A stretch of 15,656 nucleotides of DNA from an uncultured Collinsella sp. (GCA_900545055.1 UQXP01000041.1:1-15656); one strand, 5' to 3'; counted from the first letter of the stretch, positions 1 through 9,756 are shown. The notes: generated by a model from the letters alone, not told the origin. Made by a program: numbers and translations.

Positions 1-1
1 C

Positions 2-1321
2 CTCTTTACCATCGCTCCGGTGCTGGCGCTTGCCATGGCTGCGGTGACAGCAGCGTTTGCGGTCATCATGTTTTGGCAGAACATGCGCATGCGCGAGGTC
101 TTTAGCGACAATCGCAAAAAAATCAGTGGCATCAATGCACAGCTGCAGGATTCGCTGGCGGGCATGCGCGTGGTCAAGAGCTTTGCCAATGAGGAGACCG
201 AGCGTGCCAAGTTCCGTGCCTCTAACGACCGCTACCTTTCGTCCAAGGAAAACATGTATCACGCCATGGGCGTCTATACTGCGACGTATGGCCTGCTCTC
301 GGGCGTGCTGTACGTGATCGTGGTGCTGCTGGGCGGTTGGCTCGTTGCCCAGGGTCAGCTGCAGGCGGTCGATATGGCAACCTTCGCGCTCTACATTTCG
401 CTGTTCTGCACGCCGCTCGAGACGCTCGTCAATTCGGCCGAAATGTATCAGAAGGCCATCGCTGGCTTTAAGCGTATGGACGAGGTGCTCTCGACCGCGC
501 CGGATATCCAGGACAAGCCGGGCGCCACGGATCTGCAGGTGACCGCCGGCGCCGTGGATTATCACGATGTGTGCTTTAACTACGAGGACGTTGAGCTGGG
601 CGAGGGCGATGCCGAAGAGCGTCCCGTTATCGACCATATGGACCTGTCCATCAAGCCCGGGCAGACCATCGCTTTGGTTGGCCCTTCGGGCGGTGGCAAG
701 TCCACGACCTGTTCGCTGCTGCCGCGCTTTTATGACGTGGCTGCCGGATCCATTAGCATCGACGGCCAGGACGTGCGCGATGTGACGCAGCAGAGCCTGC
801 GCCGCGCCATCGGCCTGGTGCAGCAGGATGTCTACCTGTTTGACGGAACAATCGGCGAGAACATCGCCTACGGCAAGCCGGGCGCTACGGCTGAAGAGAT
901 CGCCGAGGCCGCCCGTCGCGCCAACATCGATGCCTTTATCGAGTCGCTTCCACGGGGCTACGACACCGTGGTGGGCGAGCGCGGCAGCCGTCTTTCGGGC
1001 GGACAGAAACAGCGCGTCGCCATCGCGCGTGTGTTTCTCAAGAATCCTAAGATCCTGATTTTGGACGAGGCGACGAGTGCTTTGGATAACGAGAGCGAGG
1101 AGGCGGTGCAGGAGTCACTCGAAGAGCTGGCACGCGGCCGCACCACGATTATCATTGCCCATCGTCTTTCGACCATTAAGCATGCCGATGAGATTGCGAC
1201 CGTTGAGCATGGTCGCGTTGTGGAACGTGGCACGCACGAGGAGCTTCTCGCTCGTGGCGGCACCTATGCCCGTTACTATCGAATGCAGTTCGAAGGTGCG
1301 CGTGCGCACGAGCTCGACTGA
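2..1321 (+). CDS. ABC transporter, fused permease/ATPase (5' end cut by window)
   Basis: This is the C-terminal part of an exporter half-transporter in which the membrane domain and the ATPase are one polypeptide. The frame is open from base 2, so the true start lies upstream; about 150 residues (the first membrane helices) are probably missing compared with the usual 570-600. The visible membrane part includes a helix near bases 290-350 and the family-typical stretch GMRVVKSFANEE. The nucleotide-binding domain is complete: Walker A GPSGGGKST (680-706), Q-loop GLVQQD, signature LSGGQ (992-1006), Walker B ILILDE (1052-1069) followed by SALD, and the switch histidine in IIAHRLS (codon 1160). 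All catalytic residues are present, so it should hydrolyse ATP. The substrate cannot be told from sequence; MsbA/LmrA-like multidrug or lipid exporters share this layout, and many pair with a second half-transporter, which could lie upstream. It may be cotranscribed with the next gene (19 bases apart). Confidence 0.92.
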   Translation, partial: LFTIAPVLALAMAAVTAAFAVIMFWQNMRMREVFSDNRKKISGINAQLQDSLAGMRVVKSFANEETERAKFRASNDRYLSSKENMYHAMGVYTATYGLLSGVLYVIVVLLGGWLVAQGQLQAVDMATFALYISLFCTPLETLVNSAEMYQKAIAGFKRMDEVLSTAPDIQDKPGATDLQVTAGAVDYHDVCFNYEDVELGEGDAEERPVIDHMDLSIKPGQTIALVGPSGGGKSTTCSLLPRFYDVAAGSISIDGQDVRDVTQQSLRRAIGLVQQDVYLFDGTIGENIAYGKPGATAEEIAEAARRANIDAFIESLPRGYDTVVGERGSRLSGGQKQRVAIARVFLKNPKILILDEATSALDNESEEAVQESLEELARGRTTIIIAHRLSTIKHADEIATVEHGRVVERGTHEELLARGGTYARYYRMQFEGARAHELD

Positions 1322-1340
1322 TTGATATGACAGGAAGTTT

Positions 1341-2306
1341 ATGGCTGATAAGAACCCTTTGACTCCGGAAGAAGTGACGGAGTTATTCTCCGAAATCGAT
1401 GCATCCGGCGTCTTGGATCCTACACTCGCCAAAAAGCGTACCGAGCGCATGCGCGAGAAAGAGGCGGCGGTCAAGCGCGGCGACAAGGCGACGCTGGCGC
1501 GGCTGCGCAGCGAGGATCGCGCGAGTCAGGCAAAACATATCGACCCGCTGTCCGAGGACGATCCTTCGGGCTCGCAGGTGAGCCATACCATTACAAAGAC
1601 CGCCATGGCTGTGGTGATTACCATCTTGGTGCTGATTGTGGGCATGCAGATTGGCTACGGCGTGATGCGTCGCCTGAACACCGCGAACCTTTCCGAGAGC
1701 GTTTCGGTGGATACCGTTTCGACGGCGCTGAAGGGCGGCCTTGAGTGGGGCAACGGCTTTACGCAGTTCCCGCTCGACTTTACCGTCGATGAGGCCGATG
1801 AACGCACGGGCACGGTTGAGGTGACGGTGCTGGACACGTCTTCTGCCAACGAGCTCGAGCTGCTGTCCAACGGACAGATTCAGGCGGCAGCGCTTGCGAC
1901 CAACGCCCTGCTCAACGACAAGATTGACCGCGTGGTGTATAACGTTCACGCCTATATCGACGAAGACAGCAATATTCAACATGATTCCTTCTTTGGTATG
2001 TTCCCCGCTCGGGGCCACCAGAGCGCCATTCTGACGTTCGTGTGGACCAAGAGCTCGTCCAACGCCACGAATATCGACTGGAAGATGCGCATTGTAAGCA
2101 TGGACGACACCATTGCCGAACGTATCCAGAAACAGGTGAACTCGGTGTCGTCACTGATCGAGGACCCGGTGGTGAGCCAGACCAAGATCACGGAGGAAAA
2201 AGCCGAGCGCGATCTCGAGCATCGCCTGCACGGCCGCGAGATCTTCCGCGGCGGCAAGCCCGACCGCACGCCGTCCGATCTGCTGGAGCAGGACAAACAA
2301 AAATAG
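1341..2306 (+). CDS. Hypothetical single-pass membrane protein
   Basis: A 321-residue protein that I do not recognise. The first ~80 residues are charged and hydrophilic (many Lys, Arg and Glu, e.g. KKRTERMREKEAAVKR) and likely cytoplasmic. One hydrophobic segment at about residues 86-108 (AMAVVITILVLIVGMQIGYG) is the only membrane span. The ~210 residues after it look like a soluble extracytoplasmic domain of mixed strand/helix character, ending in a charged tail. There is no cleavable signal peptide, lipobox or sorting motif. The start is the ATG after an AGGA Shine-Dalgarno element. It follows the ABC exporter by 19 bases and ends just before a strong terminator, so it probably shares the exporter's transcript and may act with it at the membrane, but that link rests only on position. 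It is probably a protein restricted to this bacterial group. Confidence 0.8.
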   Translation: MADKNPLTPEEVTELFSEIDASGVLDPTLAKKRTERMREKEAAVKRGDKATLARLRSEDRASQAKHIDPLSEDDPSGSQVSHTITKTAMAVVITILVLIVGMQIGYGVMRRLNTANLSESVSVDTVSTALKGGLEWGNGFTQFPLDFTVDEADERTGTVEVTVLDTSSANELELLSNGQIQAAALATNALLNDKIDRVVYNVHAYIDEDSNIQHDSFFGMFPARGHQSAILTFVWTKSSSNATNIDWKMRIVSMDDTIAERIQKQVNSVSSLIEDPVVSQTKITEEKAERDLEHRLHGREIFRGGKPDRTPSDLLEQDKQK

Positions 2307-2328
2307 CCTGCAATCACATAGAACGACG

Positions 2329-2369
2329 TCACCCCGCGTGAGCCGAGTGCCCACGCGGGGTGATTTTTT
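2329..2369 (+). terminator. Intrinsic terminator after the membrane-protein gene
   Basis: A perfect 12-bp stem (2329-2340 with 2352-2363, TCACCCCGCGTG / CACGCGGGGTGA) with an 11-base loop is followed directly by six T's (2364-2369). This is a textbook Rho-independent terminator. It starts 22 bases after the stop codon and separates the exporter transcript from carAB. Confidence 0.93.
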
Positions 2370-2463
2370 ATCCCGTCCCAGAAAAATCATTATGCATAGA
2401 AAGTCATAATTATCATTTCGTAAACATTTCGATGAAATTAACGCCATGAGGCATGCTTGCGGT

Positions 2464-2469
2464 TACAAT
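2464..2469 (+). promoter_or_regulatory. Candidate -10 element for carAB
   Basis: TACAAT at 2464-2469 is a good -10 hexamer and would start transcription near 2476, just before the PyrR-type hairpin. No convincing -35 hexamer is found 16-18 bases upstream. The stretch 2381-2440 is distinctly AT-rich against the GC-rich background and contains another -10-like CATAAT at 2405-2410, so the true promoter could lie there instead. Confidence 0.35.
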
Positions 2470-2490
2470 ACCGCGAGGCCTAACTACACA

Positions 2491-2523
2491 CCTTTAAGCC
2501 GGTCCTGTGAGACCGGGAAGGAG
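2491..2523 (+). promoter_or_regulatory. PyrR-binding RNA hairpin overlapping the carA ribosome binding site
   Basis: The leader contains CCTTTAAGCCGGTC (2491-2504) then CTGTGA and GACCGGGAAGG (to 2521). The upper stem is six perfect pairs (2499-2504 with 2511-2516). The lower stem pairs CCTT 2491-2494 with AAGG 2518-2521. The 5' side of the internal loop is the longer one (TAAG against G). The top reads UCCUGUGAG, matching the UCCNGNGAG core of known PyrR sites, in which PyrR with UMP binds pyr mRNA. AAGG is the first part of the carA Shine-Dalgarno AAGGAG (2518-2523), so a stabilised hairpin would block translation initiation, as described for mycobacterial PyrR, rather than act through an attenuator. 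No terminator lies between the hairpin and carA. Confidence 0.8.
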
Positions 2524-2527
2524 AATT

Positions 2528-3967
2528 ATGGCGAACAACCATACCGCGGGCGCTGCCGCCCGCACCTTCGCGCCCAGCGAGCTTTGCCAGCGTATGCTGG
2601 CCAAAACCAGCAAGGGCACCTGCGGTCCCTGCATCCTGTATCTTGAGGATGGGACCATTTTTTATGGACGTGCATGCGGCGCCGAGGGCACCGCGACCGG
2701 CGAAGTCTGCTTCAACACCTCGCTCGAGGGCTACTTTGAGGTCATGACCGACCCGAGTTATGCCGGCCAAATCGTAACCATGACCTATCCGCAGATCGGC
2801 AACTACGGCATCGACGAGACCGACGTCCAGTCGGCCTTCCCCGGCGATACCGCCCGCCCCGCGAGCGCTCCGGCCATGCGCGGCATGATCGTGCGCGACA
2901 TGTGCGCCACGCCTTCTAACTGGCGCTCGGCTGTCAGCGTGCCGGAGTATCTGCGTGCCCACGGCATCGTCGCCATCGAGGGCATCGATACCCGTGCCTT
3001 GGTGCGCCACCTGCGCGATAACGGTTCTAAGATGGGCATTATCTCGACCGAGATCTTCGACATCGACGAGCTTGCCGAGCGTCTGGCCGCAGCGCCCACG
3101 CTGGTGGGCGAGAACCTGGTCAAGACCGTGAGCTGCCCTGAGCCTCATAAGTTTGCAGCCGCCGACCTGCCCGCTACGCATGACTTTGCGCTCGCATCTG
3201 CCGCTCCTGCCCGCCACAAAGTGGTTGCCTATGACTGCGGCGTGAAGCGCGGCATTCTGGAGGGCCTGGTCCGCGCCGGTTGCGACCTCACCGTCGTGCC
3301 GTGGGACACGCCCGCCCAACAGGTGCTCGACATGAATTCCGATGGCGTCTTTTTGTCCAACGGCCCCGGCGACCCGGATGCCGTCGTGGAGACCTATGAA
3401 CAGGTGCAGCAGCTGATCGGCAAGGTGCCCATCTTTGGCATTTGCCTGGGCCACCAGATGATCAGCTTGGCTTGTGGTGCCCAGATGGAAAAGCTCAAGT
3501 TCGGTCACCGCGGTGGCAACCAGCCGGTCATGAACCTGGTGAGCCGTCGTGTGGAGATTACCGCACAAAACCACGGCTTTGGCCTGCTGTTCCCCAGCTT
3601 GGGCAAGCTGGTTCCGGAGCTCTCCGGCGGCGAGACCGAGCATGCGGCCGATGGCGACCTGCGTGCTTGGGTGCGCCGCGGCATCGCGCCCGTCGTGATG
3701 AACGAGCGCTTCGGCCGCATTCGCCTGACGCATGTAAACCTCAACGACGGCACCGCCGAGGGTATCCAGCTGCTCGACGCGCCGTGCTTCTCGGTGCAGT
3801 ATCACCCCGAGGCCTCGCCCGGCCCCACCGATGCCCACTATCTCTTCACCGCCTTTACACGACTCATGGACGGCGAGGAGAACTACCTGGACATCGACAC
3901 AGCGAAGGACCGCCTGGCTGGCTGGAATTTCGCCGAGACCGCCGCGACCGAGACCGAGGAGAACTAA
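2528..3967 (+). CDS. carA: Carbamoyl-phosphate synthase, small (glutamine amidotransferase) subunit
   Basis: CarA hydrolyses glutamine and passes ammonia through a tunnel to CarB for carbamoyl phosphate synthesis, which feeds pyrimidines and arginine. The N-terminal CarA domain is visible from about residue 35 (YLEDGTIFYGRACG, FNTSLEGYFEVMTDPSY, TMTYPQIGNYG). The class I amidotransferase domain has nucleophile C306 in FGICLGHQ and H426/E428 in YHPEASPGP. The ATG at 2528 follows AAGGAG by four bases; a GTG at 2507 in the same frame lies inside the regulatory hairpin and is unlikely. At 479 residues it is about 100 longer than E. coli CarA. Some 30 extra residues are N-terminal, about 20 are C-terminal, and about 36 are inserted between AQNHGF (to F351) and THVNLNDG (from T401), where E. 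coli has 13. The insertion stays in frame with normal codon use, so it is probably a lineage trait. carB follows one base after the stop. Confidence 0.97.
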   Translation: MANNHTAGAAARTFAPSELCQRMLAKTSKGTCGPCILYLEDGTIFYGRACGAEGTATGEVCFNTSLEGYFEVMTDPSYAGQIVTMTYPQIGNYGIDETDVQSAFPGDTARPASAPAMRGMIVRDMCATPSNWRSAVSVPEYLRAHGIVAIEGIDTRALVRHLRDNGSKMGIISTEIFDIDELAERLAAAPTLVGENLVKTVSCPEPHKFAAADLPATHDFALASAAPARHKVVAYDCGVKRGILEGLVRAGCDLTVVPWDTPAQQVLDMNSDGVFLSNGPGDPDAVVETYEQVQQLIGKVPIFGICLGHQMISLACGAQMEKLKFGHRGGNQPVMNLVSRRVEITAQNHGFGLLFPSLGKLVPELSGGETEHAADGDLRAWVRRGIAPVVMNERFGRIRLTHVNLNDGTAEGIQLLDAPCFSVQYHPEASPGPTDAHYLFTAFTRLMDGEENYLDIDTAKDRLAGWNFAETAATETEEN

Positions 3968-3968
3968 C

Positions 3969-7283
<3,315 letters not shown>

Positions 7284-7295
7284 TGTGACCTGGTC

Positions 7296-7380
7296 GGCCG
7301 GGGCGGCAGCCGGACACTTTCTCTCGGAAACTGGGCTTCGCGAAGTTTTCCGAGAGAAAGGTCCGCCTCCCGCCCCGGCC
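7296..7380 (+). repeat. Palindromic hairpin element, copy 1
   Basis: The outer stem is 11 bp (7296-7306 with 7370-7380). A small internal loop follows, then 5 bp (7311-7315 with 7361-7365), a one-base bulge, and a perfect 14-bp stem (7317-7330 with 7347-7360). The tip is CTGGG + CTTCGCGAAG + T (7331-7346), where CTTCGCGAAG is itself self-complementary. It begins 12 bases after the carB stop. It has no T-tract, so it is not a standard terminator, and a true terminator lies downstream. The 44-base core 7317-7360 recurs in reverse orientation at 7592-7635. It may be a REP-like or small non-autonomous mobile element, or a 3'-end stabilising structure. Confidence 0.8.
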
Positions 7381-7452
7381 TGCGGTGACTTGGCCGCACC
7401 GTGTGCTGCCGAAGGGGCTTTGCGCGATGACTAGGGCTGAATAAAAAGTGAG

Positions 7453-7494
7453 CGTGGGATCCACCGTTCGTTCGAACGGCGGATCCCACGTTTT
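7453..7494 (+). terminator. Intrinsic terminator downstream of carB
   Basis: CGTGGGATCC (7453-7462) pairs with GGATCCCACG (7481-7490). After one A/C mismatch the stem continues as CCGTTC with GAACGG (7464-7469/7474-7479) around a four-base loop, and TTTTGT follows. The T-run is short, but the stem is long and GC-rich. An A-run just upstream (7443-7447) could give weak termination on the other strand. Confidence 0.8.
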
Positions 7495-7577
7495 GTATGG
7501 GGCCTTCAGTCTCGTCAACCTCCCATTTCAAACCAAATCAGCCAACGTACGTCATGGCAATATCCGGTAGGTCGCAG

Positions 7578-7649
7578 GGTGGCGGCTGAGCCTTTCCCTC
7601 GGGAAACTTCGCGAAGCCCAGTTCCCGAGGGAAAGGCTCAGCCGCCACC
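7578..7649 (-). repeat. Palindromic hairpin element, copy 2 (inverted)
   Basis: A perfect 28-bp stem (7578-7605 with 7622-7649) has a 16-base tip that reads CTGGG + CTTCGCGAAG + T on the minus strand. This tip is identical to that of copy 1. In the 44-base core the two copies differ at only four positions, and these form two compensatory pairs, T-A to C-G and A-T to G-C. No T-tract follows on either strand, so it is not a terminator. It lies just upstream of the probable purE promoter. Confidence 0.85.
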
Positions 7650-7675
7650 ACAAAGACCGCAGGGACGGGAGCAGC

Positions 7676-7681
7676 TATACT
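7676..7681 (+). promoter_or_regulatory. Candidate -10 element for purE
   Basis: TATACT at 7676-7681 is a near-consensus -10 hexamer about 60 bases before the purE start. The expected -35 position falls just after the second hairpin (about 7653-7658) and is not a good match to TTGACA, so an activator or a relaxed promoter would be implied. Confidence 0.4.
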
Positions 7682-7744
7682 ACTCTCAGTAGTTAAGGGT
7701 CGCGGATTCGCTGCGTCACCGCTCTCAACAGGAGGTCTATGTTT

Positions 7745-8209
7745 ATGGCAGATCAAAAGCCGGTTGTCGGGATCATCATGGGTTCCAAGTCCGATCTGGG
7801 CGTTATGGAAGGCTGCACCGCCGAGCTCGAGGCACTGGGTGTGCCCTATGAGCTTGTCATTGCGAGCGCACACCGCACACCGGCGAAGGTCCACGAGTGG
7901 GCTTCGACTGCCGCCGATCGCGGTATCAAAGTGATTATCGCAGCCGCCGGCAAGGCCGCTCACCTGGGTGGTGTCGTGGCTGCCTTTACGCCGCTGCCGG
8001 TCATCGGCGTGCCTATGAAGACGAGTGACCTGGGCGGCATGGATTCGCTGCTGTCGATGGTGCAGATGCCTTCGGGCGTGCCCGTGGCCTGCGTTGCCAT
8101 CAATGGCGCCAAGAACGCCGCCATCTACGCCACGCAGATTCTGGGCGCTTGCGACCCCGAGTACCGCAAGGTTATCGAGAAGATGAAGCAGGAGATGGCC
8201 GACGCCTAG
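7745..8209 (+). CDS. purE: N5-carboxyaminoimidazole ribonucleotide mutase
   Basis: PurE converts N5-CAIR to CAIR in purine synthesis. The 154 residues match the usual class I size. Motifs seen are GIIMGSKSDL near the start, the active-site SAHRTP, AAAGKAAHLGGVVAAFTPLP and QMPSGVPVACVAINGAKNAA. The AHLGG form resembles class I (bacterial mutase, normally fed by PurK) more than class II (direct AIR carboxylase). No purK is in this window. I chose ATG 7745 because it lies nine bases after AGGAGG (7730-7735); ATG 7739, in the same frame, is only three bases away and would add two residues. The sortase gene follows after 35 bases on the same strand and may be cotranscribed. The other purine genes of this window start about 3 kb downstream. 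Confidence 0.95.
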   Translation: MADQKPVVGIIMGSKSDLGVMEGCTAELEALGVPYELVIASAHRTPAKVHEWASTAADRGIKVIIAAAGKAAHLGGVVAAFTPLPVIGVPMKTSDLGGMDSLLSMVQMPSGVPVACVAINGAKNAAIYATQILGACDPEYRKVIEKMKQEMADA

Positions 8210-8244
8210 GCGTTCCGCCGTTTCACCGCAGTATAAGGAGAGCC

Positions 8245-9243
8245 ATGTCCGACTATCAGGGAAAACGATTCAAGGCTTCTCAGATTCCCGATCCATCGAA
8301 GCCGGGTGCTGCCCATGCGGCGCAGCAGGGTCGGGCATCCTCTCCTCAGCAGCCGCGCGCGCCGCGCCCCGTGACACCGGCGACGCATCGTCGACAGGAC
8401 GCGCCGGCCGCATATCGACCTTCATCTTATAGCACCGCTAAGAAGCCGCCCCGGTCTTCATCGCATGCCACGCCGTCGGACTACACCGAGCCGCCACGTA
8501 AAAAGCGCCGCTCCATCATTCCTATTCTGCTCATCATCATCGGCATCGGCTTGATTGTTGCCGCCGCTGCCATCTTTATCAATGCGCAGATTGGCTACAA
8601 GCAGGCGAGCGAGTCGTATCAAAAGATCGAAAAACAATATGTGAGCGACAAGGACGCCAGCGGCGTTCCGATTATCGACTTTGATGCGCTTGCTCAGACA
8701 AATCCTGAGGTCGTTGGCTGGATTTACGCACCGGGTACCAATATCAACTACCCCGTGGTGCAGACCAACAACAACTCCAAATACCTCAACACGCTGTTCG
8801 ACGGAACGGCTAACGCGTCCGGTGCCATTTTCCTGGATAGCGATGACACCGCGCCGGGAATGGTCGACCAGCAGACCACGATCTACGGCCACCATATGAA
8901 CGATGGGTCGATGTTCAACGTGATTTCGGACACCACTGATCAGGCGACGTTCGATAGCATCGAGTTTGTGTATTACATCACACGGGATGCTACGTATAAG
9001 CTGCGACCACTGGCGACCAAAGTTGTCGAGGACACGTATGCCAAGGCGCGTACGACCAATTTTGAGGGCGACGACGGGCTCAAGAACTACCTGTCCGAGA
9101 TGCTCGACGGTGCCTCCGCGGTGGCGAGCGATGCCACCGATCGTGCCGCTTCGGCAACTAAGGTTGTAACGCTTGTGACCTGTCGTTCGCTGTCGCTGAG
9201 CAACACACGCGCCGTTATGGTGCTCACGCCGGTCGAGGAATAA
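8245..9243 (+). CDS. Class B sortase
   Basis: A membrane-anchored cysteine transpeptidase of 332 residues. Sortases cleave a C-terminal sorting motif on secreted proteins and join them to peptidoglycan or to pilin subunits. The order is a ~85-residue Pro/Ser/Arg-rich cytoplasmic tail, a basic patch (PRKKRRS), one membrane span at about 91-113, then the catalytic domain outside the cell. Catalytic residues are H216 in YGHHM, C313 in TLVTC and R322 in SNTRAVMV. GWIYAPGTNINYPVVQ and the TLxTC pattern fit class B. The ATG at 8245 follows AAGGAG; longer in-frame starts (from 8149) lie inside purE. The N-terminal tail is longer than in typical SrtB. No protein with an LPxTG- or NPQTN-like signal is encoded nearby, so its substrates lie elsewhere. 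It is probably cotranscribed with purE, from which it is 35 bases distant. Confidence 0.93.
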   Translation: MSDYQGKRFKASQIPDPSKPGAAHAAQQGRASSPQQPRAPRPVTPATHRRQDAPAAYRPSSYSTAKKPPRSSSHATPSDYTEPPRKKRRSIIPILLIIIGIGLIVAAAAIFINAQIGYKQASESYQKIEKQYVSDKDASGVPIIDFDALAQTNPEVVGWIYAPGTNINYPVVQTNNNSKYLNTLFDGTANASGAIFLDSDDTAPGMVDQQTTIYGHHMNDGSMFNVISDTTDQATFDSIEFVYYITRDATYKLRPLATKVVEDTYAKARTTNFEGDDGLKNYLSEMLDGASAVASDATDRAASATKVVTLVTCRSLSLSNTRAVMVLTPVEE

Positions 9244-9252
9244 GTTGTTCGA

Positions 9253-9289
9253 GAGTAGCTAAAAAGGCCCCGTCCCAAATTGGCTACTC
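9253..9289. repeat. Short inverted repeat with CCCCGTCCCA loop
   Basis: GAGTAGCTA (9253-9261) pairs with TGGCTACTC (9281-9289), with one G-T wobble, enclosing a loop that contains GGCCCCGTCCCAAAT. There is no T-tract on the + strand after it, so a terminator role for the sortase transcript is doubtful. CCCGTCCCA also occurs at 2372-2380, in another intergenic region. Confidence 0.35.
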
Positions 9290-9310
9290 GACGACGGTAA
9301 GGGAGAAATG

Positions 9311-9727
9311 ATGCTCGAGAGTGGCAAATTGATGCCTTCGATTGATGCTTGGCTGCGCGAGGCCAAGGCCGATGCTTCGGCGGCAGGCTGTGGGATGTAT
9401 CTGACGCATAACGGTGTGGTGCGCGCGACGCCCAAGGCCGAGGTGCGCGGAGTCGAGACCGATGGCGTGGCGCCAGGCCACAGGGTGGGCGGCATGGTCT
9501 TTGACTACGACGCCGAAAAGGTACGGTCTGCTATCGAGGCCACGCGCGCGATGCCGGGTATCGGCTATGTGCGCGTGTGGCTGGCAAGCGGCGGGCTTGC
9601 CGTAGGTGACGACATCATGCTCGTGCTTATCGGCGGGGACATTCGCCCACACGTGGTCGATGCGCTGCAGGCGCTCGTTGGCACCATCAAGAACGAATGC
9701 GTGAGTGAGGTCGAGCGCGAGGCGTAG
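9311..9727 (+). CDS. MoaE-like protein (molybdopterin synthase large-subunit fold)
   Basis: A 138-residue protein resembling MoaE, the catalytic subunit that inserts sulphur to make molybdopterin. By-eye alignment places CGMYLTHNGVVRA at the E. coli GAVVTFTGKVRN strand, FDYDAEKVRSAIEATRAM at the following helix, and VRVWLASGGLAVGDDIMLVL at the VTVIHRIGELWPGDEIVFV region. The final helix is DIRPHVVDALQALVGTIKNE. The first conserved lysine (K119 in E. coli) matches K127, but the second (K126, in PFWKRE) falls at V134, and the C-terminal tail is missing. It may therefore be a divergent MoaE-family protein without synthase activity. No moaD or other molybdenum cofactor genes are nearby. GGGAG at 9301-9305 favours ATG 9311 (five bases away) over the adjacent in-frame ATG 9308. 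A bidirectional terminator follows. Confidence 0.65.
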   Translation: MLESGKLMPSIDAWLREAKADASAAGCGMYLTHNGVVRATPKAEVRGVETDGVAPGHRVGGMVFDYDAEKVRSAIEATRAMPGIGYVRVWLASGGLAVGDDIMLVLIGGDIRPHVVDALQALVGTIKNECVSEVEREA

Positions 9728-9756
9728 AGGCTTGCGTCGATAGAAGGCTCGTTTAT

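Larger units (their letters stand above)
7284..7738. other. 455-base gap between carB and purE holding paired hairpins and a terminator
   Basis: No credible gene is visible here. The gap holds, in order, a long hairpin (7296-7380), an intrinsic terminator (7453-7494), a second hairpin related to the first but inverted (7578-7649), a -10-like TATACT (7676-7681) and the purE ribosome binding site AGGAGG (7730-7735). The remaining bases (about 7495-7577) show nothing recognisable. Confidence 0.8.

Noticed and set aside
2507..2527. GTG at 2507 as the carA start
   Set aside because: It lies in the loop of the PyrR-type hairpin and has no ribosome binding site; ATG 2528 follows AAGGAG.
3831..3968. 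Upstream in-frame start for carB inside carA
   Set aside because: The extra 46 residues are an out-of-frame reading of carA, and CarB homology begins at MPKRTDIKRILVIGSG.
7296..7380. First long hairpin as the carB terminator
   Set aside because: No run of T's follows either arm, and a proper terminator exists at 7453-7494.
8149..8244. N-terminal extension of the sortase into purE
   Set aside because: It overlaps purE in another frame, while AAGGAG sits just before ATG 8245.
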